NCBI GenBank assembly: GCA_029216955.1
Contig: JANAVB010007000.1
Location: 967,501-1,031,500, forward strand
Direction: 5' to 3'
Origin: Iris pallida
Taxonomy: Eukaryota > Streptophyta > Magnoliopsida > Asparagales > Iridaceae
DNA length: 64,000 nucleotides
Shown here: positions 34,676 through 45,184 of the stretch, piece after piece
Layout: every line of letters begins with the position of its first letter
Position numbering within the stretch: position 1 is the stretch's first letter
Made by a program: the position numbers and the translations under genes
Notes under the pieces: model-generated
What the model was told of the DNA's origin: nothing
The model's input: only the letters and a program-made list of their open reading frames with translations
The model's database searches: none

Positions 34676-36424
34676 TATATATTATATATATAAATTACTA
34701 GCCATTTAAACCGTATGTACCCATAATCAATAATAAATAAAATAAGTAAATTCTAACTAATTACTTAATTATCTAATATTATTTAATTATAGTCAAATAT
34801 TTTTAACTCGTGTGGTTAAGGTTGGAAACATTCTTCTTAGTTGACTAAGTTCAATTATACATAACAAAGTTATTTATAATAAATTCCAATTAAATAATTA
34901 ATATTTTTTTACATACTACAGCTCTGATCGTGACACAATCTTATAAATTTTTATTTCATACATGACTTAATCTGCAAACTACAATTACATATAATTGACT
35001 TATTATTTGTACTAGATAAACTAGAATTGATTAATGTTATTGAATAGGGAAGATTTATGAAATGCCCAAAAACTAAAAAAGTTTTATGTAAAACCCACCG
35101 CTAAAAAAACTTTCATCGCGTGCCCAGAATTAGAGGAACTTATCCAAAGCGGGTTCCAAATGACCCTTTTGCCCTTCCTTTTAATTTATTGAAAACACCC
35201 ACGAAACTGCTCTTAAAAAAAAGTTTCGATACTTCATCTTCTTCCTTACGCTGCTCACTTTCGAATCTAGGTTTTCTCCTCAAAAATCTTCAAAAACTCG
35301 TCGAAAAATTTCGGAAAGACTGGGACAAACGACAAAAATGCTAAAACGGAGGTCCAAACATCATTTTTTTGCGAATCTAAAATTTCGGAAGGCCGTCTAA
35401 CGGTAAAACTATTACTTTCAGTCTCCTCGACGATACGCTCATTTTGCGACAAACGGGACCTCGTTTCGACCTCCCAGTCAAAAGTTATGGCCCTCCAAAG
35501 TTTCAGCTGACCATAAAATGCAGGAGAATGGCCATTCTCCGTGTTAGAACACGAAAAATGTTAATTTCACATGAGGGTGGTCATTCTCCGTCTTAATTTA
35601 CACGGAGAATGACCATTCTCCGTGTTAGTAACACGGAGAATGACATTCTCCGTCTTAATTAAGACGGAGAATGTCATTCTCCGTCCTGAAAGTTACACGG
35701 AGAATGGCCATTCTCCGTCATAATTTAGACGGAGAATGGTCATTCTCCGTCTTAGTTTACACGGAGAATGGTCATTCCAGTGTTAAAACGCAAGAGAATG
35801 ACCATTCTCCGTGTTAGAAATACGGAGAATGCCATTCTCCGTGTTAAATAAAACGGAGAATGTCATTCTCCGTGTTAAATAAAACGGAGAATGACATTCT
35901 CCGTGTTAATTTAAACGGAGAATGTCATTCTCCGTGTTAAATAAAACGGAGAATGACATTCTCCGTCTTAATTTAAACGGAGAATGGCCATTCTCCGTGC
36001 TACATTAAGACGGAGAATGTCATTCTCCGTTTTATTTAACACGGAGAATGGTCATTCCAGTGTTAAAACGCAGGAGAATGACCATTCTCCGTGTTACTAA
36101 CACGGAGAATGTCATTCTCCGTGTTAAATAAAACGGAGAATGGTCATTCTCCGTGTAATTTAGCACGGAGAATGGTCATTCCAGTGTTAAAACGCAGGAG
36201 AATGACCATTCTCCGTGTTAGAAACACGGAGAACGTCATTCTCCGTTTTAAATAAAACGGAGAATGGCATTCTCCGTGTAATTTAGTTTTTTTTTCATGA
36301 ACAAAAGAGTTTCGTTCTTCTTTCAAAACGATGATAATTCTGATAGAAAAGAAGAAGAAAGATATTCTCTCCACAATTGACCTAATTGTCGGAAAACTTC
36401 AAATGTCTCCACGATGAAGATGAA

Positions 36425-36465
<41 letters not shown>

Positions 36466-37524
36466 CGAGCGATGATCTGAGTTCGACTGAAGAAAAGCAC
36501 ACCGAACTACGAACGATCTTTGCGATCTCTGCTGAAGATGAGAGCAATGGAATTCAGATTTCCAGTGAAGAAGAAGAAGACGAAAATCACAATCCAGATC
36601 TGAGTTTTTTGAATTCAAATACATATAGATGACCAATTCGCGCGGAGGGGTAGTTTCGGTATTATAAAAATAGCAGTTTCTAGCGGGTGGCATCTAAAAG
36701 GGAATCTTGGAATATTTAACGTGAAAATACTTAATTCTGGGTATTTCATAAAACTTATCCAGCGGGTGGGCATTTCATAAAAGCCCACCCCAAAATTGGG
36801 TTTCTCAGCAATTTCCAGTATTGAATATTTAACAGTGACACGGACGTGCCCTAGCGTTTTTGGATTAGGACGGTATTATATATAACCATACTATTTATGC
36901 TATTTAGATAATTAATATTTTATGATTATTAGTTAACTATATTATTTATTATCAAAAGTAAACCGTTATATTAGGTAATTAATATCTTTACAAAATTTTA
37001 ATATTTAATTAGTTAACCATAATATTTTGTTAATCAATTCTTTGTAGTATTAGTTAACCCTAATATTTCTTCCTCTTGTAAAAACATCCTACTAATCAAA
37101 CAAAGAATGAATTATGTCCACTTCCAATGCCAAATTCTAAGTTTATCAAACAATTTTTGGTTTAAAATTGTGAAACTATAAATTCAGGATTTCGTCCAAA
37201 ATCTATTTATGGATTTGCAAACGGAAAATTTCATATAGGGGGAAAAAGTTCAGTATATTTACGCAAAAAGTGAGAAGTTAGTGAAAATTGCAATTTAAGG
37301 GAGCTGGCGCCAGTTGAACTGGCGCCCAATTAAAAATAAATAAATAAATAAAGCTGGCGCCAGTTAAACTGGCGCCTAATTTTTTTTTTTTTAATTAATG
37401 TACCCGGCGCCAGTTCAACTGGCGCCCCAATATTCATTTCTGGATCCGCCCCTGCTCCCACATTCGCCAAAACTCCAGAATTTCTCGTCTGCGTGCCATT
37501 ACTAGGATTTCATAAATACAGATC

Positions 37525-37604
<80 letters not shown>

Positions 37605-39429
37605 ATTTAAACCGTATGTACCCATAATCAATAATAAATAAAATAAGTAAATTCTAACTAATTACTTAATTATCTAATATTATTTAATTATAGTCAAATA
37701 TTTTTAACTCGTGTGGTTAAGGTTGGAAACATTCTTCTTAGTTGACTAAGTTCAATTATACATAACAGAGTTATTTATAATAAATTCCAATTAAATAATT
37801 AATATTTTTTTACATACTACAGCTCTGATCGTGACACAATCTTATAAATTTTTATTTCATACATGACTTAATCTGCAAACTACAATTACATATAATTGAC
37901 TTATTATTTGTACTAGATAAACTAGAATTGATTAATGTTATTGAATATTTAACAGTGACACGGACGTGCCCTAGCGTTTTTGGATTAGGACGGTATTATA
38001 TATAACCATACTATTTATGCTATTTAGATAATTAATATTTTATGATTATTAGTTAACTATATTATTTATTATCAAAAGTAAACCGTTATATTAGGTAATT
38101 AATATCTTTACAAAATTTTAATATTTAATTAGTTAACCATAATATTTTGTTAATCAATTCTTTGTAGTATTAGTTAACCCTAATATTTCTTCCTCTTGTA
38201 AAAACATCCTACTAATCAAACAAAGAATGAATTATGTCCACTTCCAATGCCAAATTCTAAGTTTATCAAACAATTTTTGGTTTAAAATTGTGAAACTATA
38301 AATTCAGGATTTCGTCCAAAATCTATTTATGGATTTGCAAACGGAAAATTTCAAATAGGGGGAAAAAGTTCAGTATATTTACGCAAAAAGTGAGAAGTTA
38401 GTGAAAATTGCAATTTAAGGGAGCTGGCGCCAGTTGAACTGGCGCCCAATTAAAAATAAATAAATAAATAAAGCTGGCGCCAGTTAAACTGGCGCCTAAT
38501 TTTTTTTTTTTTAATGTACCCGGCGCCAGTTCAACTGGCGCCCCAAAAAAAAAAATTTAAAAATCCTGGCTCCAGTTGAACTGTCGCCAGGTTGGGAGGG
38601 GGGGGGGGGGGGGGAGGGGGTGGTTTGGCTGCTAAGTTTTTTTTTTTTTTCATTTGTTTGGAAAAAAGTAAGAGAGTGGAAAAAATTAAAAGAAAAATGA
38701 AAAATGAAAAAAGAAAAAAAAAAAAAAAAACTTAGCAGCCAACACCCCACCCCCCCCCCCCCCCCCCCCAAAATCCACCCCCCCCCCCCCCCCCCCCCCT
38801 CCCGCCCAACCTGGCGCCAGTTCAACTGGAGCCAGGAATTTTTAATTTTTTTTTTTTTTTTGGCGCCTGTTGAACTGGCGCCGGTTAAATTAAAAAAAAA
38901 AATTATTAGGTGCCAGTTTAACTGGCGCCAGCTTTATTTATTTATTTATTTATTTTTTGATTGGGCGCCAGTTCAACTTGCGCCAGCTCCCTTAAATTGC
39001 AATTTTTAATAAGTTCTCACTTTTTGCGCAAATACACTGAACTTTTTCCCCCTATATGAAATTTTCCGATTTGCAAAACCCAAATCTAAAACAAGTTACA
39101 GTAGGTTACCAAACAGCCCTTGCAAGAACAATTTTTGTGTGCGTATCCGGTCAATCAATTTGTTTATACGTTTTTGTAAATAATAAACAAATTTGACATA
39201 TCTAATTGTTACTTGTTTGACATATCTAACAAAAACATGTTGTATAAGCAACAAAAGTACACATTTACTATTTTTGGTAAGCAAACAAATCATATCATCT
39301 ACATCCCAAAGTTGTTTTTCGTCCTTTTCTATTTTTTGTTTATAAAAATATAGTAAACATTTTTTTTTCACTATTTTTTAAAATGTTATATTTAGTTTCC
39401 ATAAACAAAAAATCCAAACATGTTTTTTG

Positions 39430-39501
<72 letters not shown>

Positions 39502-42500
39502 CTTTTTCATTTTTAAACAAAAAACAAAAAACAAAAAACAAAAAACAAAAAAACCATACAAACATGCCCTTATTAAACATTGAAAAGAAAAAAAAAATGG
39601 TTAATAACCGACTATATTGCTAGACAGTCACTAGTCTTTTGTTAGTTGACAAGTGTATTGTGATCATTATTAGCTAAACAAAATGCTACTTGGCTCTCTC
39701 TAACAAGATGGAGATGACAACTCCCTAATACATGGTGTTTTTTAAGCCACACACTCAAAAATAGGTAAGGGAGAGAGAATTAATTAATTATTAAAAACTA
39801 ACAAAATAATTTAAAAGTTAATTTGAAAAGTTAATTTAAAAAGCGGTGGCCATTTCAAAAAAAAAAAAAAATAATAAAATAAAAAGCGGTGGCTAACAAA
39901 AATGCCATGCATTAGCTTTTCAATTTTATGTTTAAAATTAACTTCAAATTAGCTTTCAGATTAACTCTTTAAAAAGTGGTGGCTAAAAAAAATGCCATGT
40001 ATTAGATTTTTAAATTAGCTTTTCAAATTAACTTGTCACTTCAAATCAATTTTTTAAATTAACTTTTCAAATTAACTTTTTATTTCAAATTAGCCTTTTA
40101 AATTAATCTTTCAAATTACCTTTATATTTCAAGTTAACTTTTTAAATTAGGGAGTTGTTTGTTCCCTCTTGTGAGAGGGAGCCAAATGGCCCTTTTTGTT
40201 TTAAATTTAACTTTTCAAGTAATTTTTTAAAATTAATTTTTCATTTCAAAATGGCTTTTTACATTATCTTGTTAAATTTTAATAATTAATTAATTCTCTC
40301 TCCTGAGCAACCTACCTATTTTTGAAAGAGAGGTTGTCTAAAAAAAATGCCATGTATTATAGAATTGTCAGCTCCTTAGCTTGTTCGAGGGAGCATTTTC
40401 GTATTTATTAGCTAAGAAAAATGGCACGTATAAGCTTTTTAAGTTAATTTATTAAATTAACTTAGTAAATTAACATTTCAAATGAACTTTTCATTTAAAA
40501 TTAACCATTGAAAGTAACTTTTTAAATTAACTTTTCATTTCAAATTAGCTTTATAATTAACTTTTTTAATTTCAAATTAACTTTTTTAATCAGGGTGTTG
40601 TCAGCTCCCTCATGGAGCCAAATAGCAATTTTCTGTTAGCTAATTTTTTGTCAAATCAGAAGCTAGATTGGGAAGCTGTGATGACCCTTGGTAGTCATCC
40701 GAGTACAAAAGGGTGACGAGATTTTGGCCAACTCATCTTCCTATATTAGGGTTTGAATTTTGCTAATTCCTTGAATTGTACTTATAATATTTAACTAAGA
40801 AGCTTATATCTAATTGTAGGATCTAAAAAAGAAGAAAATCCTAAGTAAACTTTAAACAGTACTCGTTAAGAAAGTTATTTCTTATTTAATCAATCTTATT
40901 TATATCTAAATAAATTTCATTAGTTAATAATAGCAAATTAATATTTGGTAACTATTAATTCCAAGGGTTAGAGTAGTTGATTAAGCCCATTTGATGTTCT
41001 ACAAGAGATTGAGTGTTCGAAATTTGTCTAGTTTGAGAGCAAAGTTTGGAGTTAGGTTTATTTTGGACTTTAGAGATTCGAAATCAGAGTTTAGAATGAC
41101 AAAATCCAGTCATCTGGAGTTAATATTTAAGTTGGGAGACATTTGAGTGTTTGGAGTTAATAATAGAGTTTCATAAAAAGGATGGAATAAAAAAAAATGA
41201 AATTTAAAATGGAATTCACAAAAATTCAATACAAATGGAGTTTTGTTAACTCTACTTTTGAGATTTATTTTGGAGTTACAATTGGATTTTACTAAACTCC
41301 AATATGTCCTCAAAAGCATCCTAGTGAGAGATGATTTGGAGTTTGGAGACTTAAAACTCTCCGTTACCAAATGCACCCTTATGGACTATAGATGAATGAA
41401 TTAACTCTAGTGATCTGCATATCACAAACAAGTAACTAGGGCTGACGACGCAGCTTGTTGTCTGCTTGCCATCTATTTCGGTGTAATTTTTCTCTCTTGA
41501 TTTATAAAAGCACTATAATATGATAAATAGTAAAGGTTCATTTGAGTAACTAGTTTGATTTTTTTTTTTAATTGAATATGGAGAATGGTAATATTAGTTT
41601 CATGATTTAAATAGTCATATTATAAACTATGCAACATTTAGATTGAAAGAAGAACGAACTTAAATATATAAATGACTTTTTCACATTAGAAGTTTATTTA
41701 TTTATTCAATTTTTTTTTTCTCTTCTCTTTCGTTAATTGAGTTTCTAGTCATCACCTTCATAATTCTTTCACCAGAATGATACTACTTATTTCGGAGCGT
41801 TGATCGGGCGAGTTGCTAATAGGATCTCGGGATCCCGATTTGTTCTAAATGAAAAGCCATACAGATTATATCGCAACGATGGAAAAAACGCCCTTCATGG
41901 TGTGTTCTTCGTAATTATTTAGTTTGTTTATTCTTATAATTTCTTGAAATAATATGCTAAATTAATTTTTAGGTGGGCACAGAGGATTTAGTGATGTCTT
42001 CTGGAATGTAAAGAAGAAAGTAAATGGTGAAAATCCCTACATTACGTTGTATTACCGCAGTTTCGATGGAGAACAAGGTTTGATACTGTTACTCTCTGTT
42101 AACTCTGTGACTAATATTACTATGTTTTGAAGTTCCATGACCTTGTAACATTAGCTAGGTAATTAATGACTTATCCCTTGCTTTAATTATTTTATTTTGC
42201 GACAACGGATGGGATCAAGGGGATTCTAGTCCGACCCGAGGGGTTAGATTGTCTTATCCAGAGCTAGTTTTGGTTGCCCCTTGATGTTGGAGTGGGTGGG
42301 GTTCCCAACCTATGTGGAGAAGATCCAGGAGTGCGACGAGCACCGTCTGTGTGTCAGAGAAGCTCGGGGAGGTGATGAGGCCAGTCAGAGGAGACGAAGA
42401 AGCTCGGGAAGCTACCTGGAGACATTCTGGAACAGGAGGGCAGAGTTCTGGCCGAACTCTGTCCCCGGACAGAGTTCTGGCCGAACTCTGTCCCCCTGGT

Positions 42501-44271
42501 TCCATAACCATTATGGAGTCAGAACACAGAGTTCTGGCCGAACTCTGTGTGTCGGGGCTGGACGAATTTCTGGGATGATTTCTCACCGTTGGATCATATC
42601 TGATGGTCCAGATTTTGCTGCGGATTAGGGGAGTTAATATTATATTATTCCCAACCCTAATCATTGTAGACAACACAAGAAAAGAGAGAGGAAGAAGGCA
42701 AGAGTGTCATTACAACTTTGGGAGAGAAGACGAAGGATTGAAGGTCTTTTTCGGAGGAGAATCGGATTCAGGTAATCTCTACTCGCCGTTCTTGTTTTTC
42801 GTAGCCTTGTAATCATTGTTCTTGCTTCCAAGTGTTGTGGGGATCCGATTTGGATCGGAAGAAGTTTGTAGAGTGTGTAATTCTTCTATTTCATTAGTGG
42901 AGGCTTCTCAGGGTTGGACTCCGATCGTCCCGTGGTTTTTCCCGCAAGGATTTTCCACGTCAAAAATTCTCTGTGTCTGCGTGGTTTGTTTTGGTGTTTT
43001 GGTTCGTGCGTTGTTTTGCTCGGTTCTCTCGCATGTACTCTCTAGTTTGGGGAAAGATTTTCGCGTTTCTTTTCCAACACTTGACCCTTATTGTAGGTAG
43101 ATACTGGAGGATCACTCGTGATACCGACCTCTATTAAGATCACGCTGAACATGTGGATTGTCCTATAAAGCAGAGACGGCCGTCTAAGTCCGAAGTCTTG
43201 TTTGACTTACCCCTGGATCGGCCCCGAAGATAGCAACTATGAGGCATATAATAACTTAGATATGATATCTCGAAATAAAAATAACTTAGATGCAAAGGAT
43301 CAAAGTTGAGAATATAGAACCACAAAAAAGAAACGACTCGTCAAGATAGACAATAATTGTTAGGAGCATCCTTTGCTTTATTTATGATCTTATGTTTGAT
43401 ATTAATATTGTAGGATTAGATGTAATAACTTGTTCTTGATTGCCATCAGAATGATAATTTGTTATTTAAATTCCTTATGAAAGAGGCATTGGAGTTGCAA
43501 CAGAAGTTTTCATGGTATGATTTAAATTTCATCAGTGGAACAAAGTACCTCAAAATCATTGCTGCTTAAGCACTGGATTGTGAAAATTTTCTTAACCTTC
43601 CGATGTGCAAATTTTCTTTCTCATCATCATTTTAAAGATTTATAATTGCAGGTTTTCCTGGCGATCTCGACGTGTACGTGACCTACAAACTCTCAGCGGA
43701 CTACGAACTTACTGTGTCCATGGAAGCGAGGCCCCTGAACAAGCCCACGCCAGTGAACCTCATCCAGCACACCTACTGGAACCTCGCGGGCGAGGGCAGC
43801 GGCACGATCCTCCGGCACAGGGTCCAGATCCTCGGCTCCGTCGTCACCCCGCTCGACGACGAGCTCATCCCCACCGGCGAGTTCGTCTCCGTAAGAGGAA
43901 CCCCGTACGACTTCCTGCGGCCCAAGGAGGTCGGCAGCGGGATCGGGAGCGTCGAGGGAGGGTACAACATCAACTACGCGCTCGACTCCCCCGTCGTCGG
44001 CAGCAACGGGCTGCGGAAGGTGGCTGCGGTGGGCTGCGGGGAGTCGGGGAGGGCGATGGAGCTGTGGTCCGACCAGCCGGGGGTGCAGTTCTACACCGGA
44101 AACTCCTTGAACGAGCCAGGGAAGAACGGACACGTCTATCCGCCGCACGCCGGGCTGTGCTTGGAGACTCAGGGGTTCCCGAACGCCGTCAACCAGCCCA
44201 ACTTTCCGTCCCAGGTCGTGAAACCTGGGGAAGTTTACAAGCATACCATGGTCTTCAAGTTCTCCTTCTAA
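33954..44271 (+). CDS. Galactose mutarotase-like protein (aldose 1-epimerase), five exons
   Basis: Exons 33954-34134, 34230-34279, 41776-41899, 41973-42077 and 43652-44271 all have GT-AG borders and join in frame to 359 residues. Family role: interconversion of the alpha and beta anomers of aldoses such as galactose and glucose. An N-terminal hydrophobic stretch ([20 protein letters not shown]) looks like a signal peptide, so a secreted or endomembrane enzyme is inferred. Family motifs are [18 protein letters not shown] (His), QHTYWNLAG (catalytic His) and [16 protein letters not shown] (catalytic Glu). The usual GYDHN sugar-contact motif reads GYNIN, which is unusual. Intron 2 is 7.5 kb and transposon-filled. 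Exon 5 is far richer in GC than exons 1-4. Length is normal for the family. Confidence 0.93.
34301..34439. mobile_element. hAT-type MITE in intron 2
   Basis: The 139-bp element has ends CAAGGGCGGATCCA and, read inward from the right, CAGGGGCGGATCCAGA. It has a perfect 8-bp TSD, CTCCCACA (34293-34300 and 34440-34447). Its right part was included in the tandem duplication and recurs at 37425-37454. Confidence 0.88.
34466..34690. repeat. Inverted repeat around (TA)n, followed by a second (TA)n
   Basis: A segment of about 54 bp (34466-34519, including CGTCTGCGTGCCATTACTAG) is repeated in inverse orientation at 34568-34620 across a (TA)n loop. Another (TA)n run follows at 34619-34690. The corresponding place in the second duplicate (37482-37602) has only one arm and one (TA)n run. 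Confidence 0.85.
35047..36818 (+). mobile_element. Palindrome-array element, copy 3 (in intron 2, with empty site known)
   Basis: The 1772-bp element has the same ends as copy 2 and a perfect 9-bp TSD, TATTGAATA (35038-35046 and 36819-36827). The second half of the surrounding tandem duplication has the uninterrupted site at 37939-37947, which proves the element's exact limits. The internal layout is as in copy 2: 74-codon open frame 35120-35344, array 35520-36285, a (GAT)n tract near 36415-36465, and a shared block to the right end. Confidence 0.95.
35520..36285. repeat. Array of palindromic repeats (copy 3)
   Basis: It is the cleanest of the three arrays. Around 35850-36000 the units repeat at 31 bp, and each core is an uninterrupted palindrome with one or two central bases. 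Some units are joined by an AGTGTTAAAACGCAGGAG variant that lacks one half-site. Confidence 0.92.
36828..37424. other. Intron 2 sequence, first duplicate, right part
   Basis: AT-rich sequence repeated at 37948-38540. It ends with three palindromes, GGCGCCAGTT-N-AACTGGCGCC, starting at 37306, 37356 and 37406, exactly 50 bp apart. No coding content. Confidence 0.7.
38330..39080. repeat. Large fold-back structure with GGCGCC palindromes
   Basis: Two arms of about 310-340 bp are inverted copies of each other. The left arm runs about 38330-38640, from TTTGCAAACGGAAAATTTCA to GGCTGCTAAG; the right arm, about 38728-39080, reads the complement back. Each arm holds about four GGCGCCAGTT-N-AACTGGCGCC palindromes and a long G or C tract (38597-38616; 38751-38799). 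The loop is about 90 bp of T- and A-rich sequence. Confidence 0.85.
39433..39500. repeat. (TA)n microsatellite
   Basis: About 68 bp of pure TA repeat in intron 2. The flanking ACAAAAAACAAAA repeat (39517-39552) is also low complexity. Confidence 0.95.
39679..40635. mobile_element. Probable hAT-like non-autonomous element with AT-rich internal repeats
   Basis: Ends are CAAAATGCTACTTGGCTC and, read inward from the right, CAGAAAATTGCTATTTGGCTCC. The 8-bp word TTAGCTAA flanks it (39670-39677 and 40636-40643), with one extra base on the left. The interior is mostly degenerate repeats of the type AAATTAACTTTTCA and two or three AAAGCGGTGGCTAA modules. No coding frame. Confidence 0.65.
40644..41775. 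other. Rest of intron 2, nothing recognised
   Basis: Apart from a segment near 41100-41385 whose right edge (CCGTTACCAAATGCACCC) resembles MITE ends, nothing stands out. The 3' splice site CACCAG lies at 41770-41775. Confidence 0.4.
42285..43079 (+). mobile_element. Solo LTR in intron 4
   Basis: The 795-bp sequence begins TGTTGGAG and ends TTCCAACA, with a perfect TSD, CTTGA (42280-42284 and 43080-43084). Its 3' part has the copia-type CGTGGTTTTTCCCGCAAGG and TTTTCCACG segment typical of R/U5. No internal retroelement region is present, so the element was lost by LTR-LTR recombination. Three near-palindromic CAGAGTTC-TGGCC-GAACTCTG words (about 42441, 42471 and 42529) lie in its U3. Confidence 0.9.
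43085..43651. other. Remainder of intron 4, nothing recognised
   Basis: No coding content. The region directly around the solo LTR (42190-42284 and 43085-43240) differs in composition from the AT-rich intron and may be an older insertion, but its ends could not be defined. Confidence 0.4.
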
Positions 44272-44285
44272 TAATGTAGGTGTTG

Positions 44286-44440
44286 TAGCAGTAATATACG
44301 AGAAAACGGAAATAAATAAGTTTTTCTTCGGGAACCAACAAATTCAAAGAAGAACTTCTGCAACAATAATATACGAGAAAACGGAAATAAATAAGTTTTT
44401 CCTTCAGAACCAGCCAGTTCAAGGAAGAACTTCTAGACAT
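44286..44440 (+). promoter_or_regulatory. Duplicated 3' UTR segment with two AATAAA signals
   Basis: Two tandem copies of about 75-78 bp follow the stop codon of the mutarotase gene. Both hold TATACGAGAAAACGGAAATA and an AATAAATAAG, so the gene has two potential poly(A) signals (first AATAAA at 44311-44316). Confidence 0.75.
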
Positions 44441-44470
44441 AGTTGTCCTACTTGGGGAGGAACGGACTTA

Positions 44471-44588
44471 GACTCCGTTTGGTTCACTATCATGTAATCG
44501 TAATCACAATATAATCAAATAATTTTTTTTAATATTTTATTTGATTACATTGCGATTACGATTACATTACAATGTATCAAACGAGGTT
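44471..44588. mobile_element. Tourist-like MITE
   Basis: The 118-bp element has inverted ends, GACTCCGTTTGGT and AACCTCGTTTGAT, and TTA on both sides. The interior repeats ATGTAATCGTAATC in both orientations. The related element at 46207-46284 shares this core. Confidence 0.7.
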
Positions 44589-44599
44589 TTAGTTGTTCC

Positions 44600-45184
44600 T
44601 GCTGCGCTGCTGTTGAAACAATACAATGCTAGCTTCTATCTTGCTGTTGTATAACAAGCTGACACGGTCTGCTCATGTCTATCGGCTGAACATGGGAGTA
44701 TATTGGTGGTATTCTTTTTCTCTCCCTCAGATTGAACTATAGTAGTTCTTATACAGAGGACGTTGCAAAAATACGTCACTAAACGTCGTTGTGTTTTAAT
44801 ATATTACGACTTATTATGACGGGAATCGCTAAACGTTGCTATAACTAAAAATATAGCGATGTTTACCTACTAATCCACGACGTTAACTTTCACGAAACTA
44901 AAGGTAGTTGTTGAACGACGCTAAAGGTCGCAATCAGTGATGTATTACGACGTTTTTTTATGTTCGTCACTAGTATGCAAAATAATCCGATGTTTACTTT
45001 GAGAGTCGCTAAGTATTCAATAGAATTAGTCTAACCGAACAAATCGAATAAAATCGTTATCCGGTTCAGTTCGTTTTGGTTTTGGCTGTTCAGTTTCGAT
45101 TTTGGTTAGAATTTACATTTATTCGGTTTTGACTATTTTATTTTGGTTCTTTTGAAATAGACCCCTAGCAATATTGGAGTATAG
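44600..45184. other. Intergenic, possible CACTA fragment
   Basis: 44760-45010 contains many dispersed ACGACGTT, GTCGCTAAA and CGTCACTA words in both orientations, like the subterminal repeats of CACTA transposons. No CACTA terminus was seen. Confidence 0.35.

Larger units (their letters stand above)
34410..38540 (+). repeat. Tandem duplication of a 1.1-kb intron segment
   Basis: Copy 1 runs 34410-37424 and includes the 1.8-kb palindrome-array copy 3. Copy 2 runs 37425-38540. Both begin CCCCAATATTCATTTCTGG and proceed through the same AT-rich sequence to three GGCGCC palindromes; only scattered differences were seen. The sequence GCRCCCCAA or close to it occurs at both edges and at the junction, suggesting a microhomology origin. 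Copy 1 has an extra inverted piece around its (TA)n tract. Confidence 0.92.
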
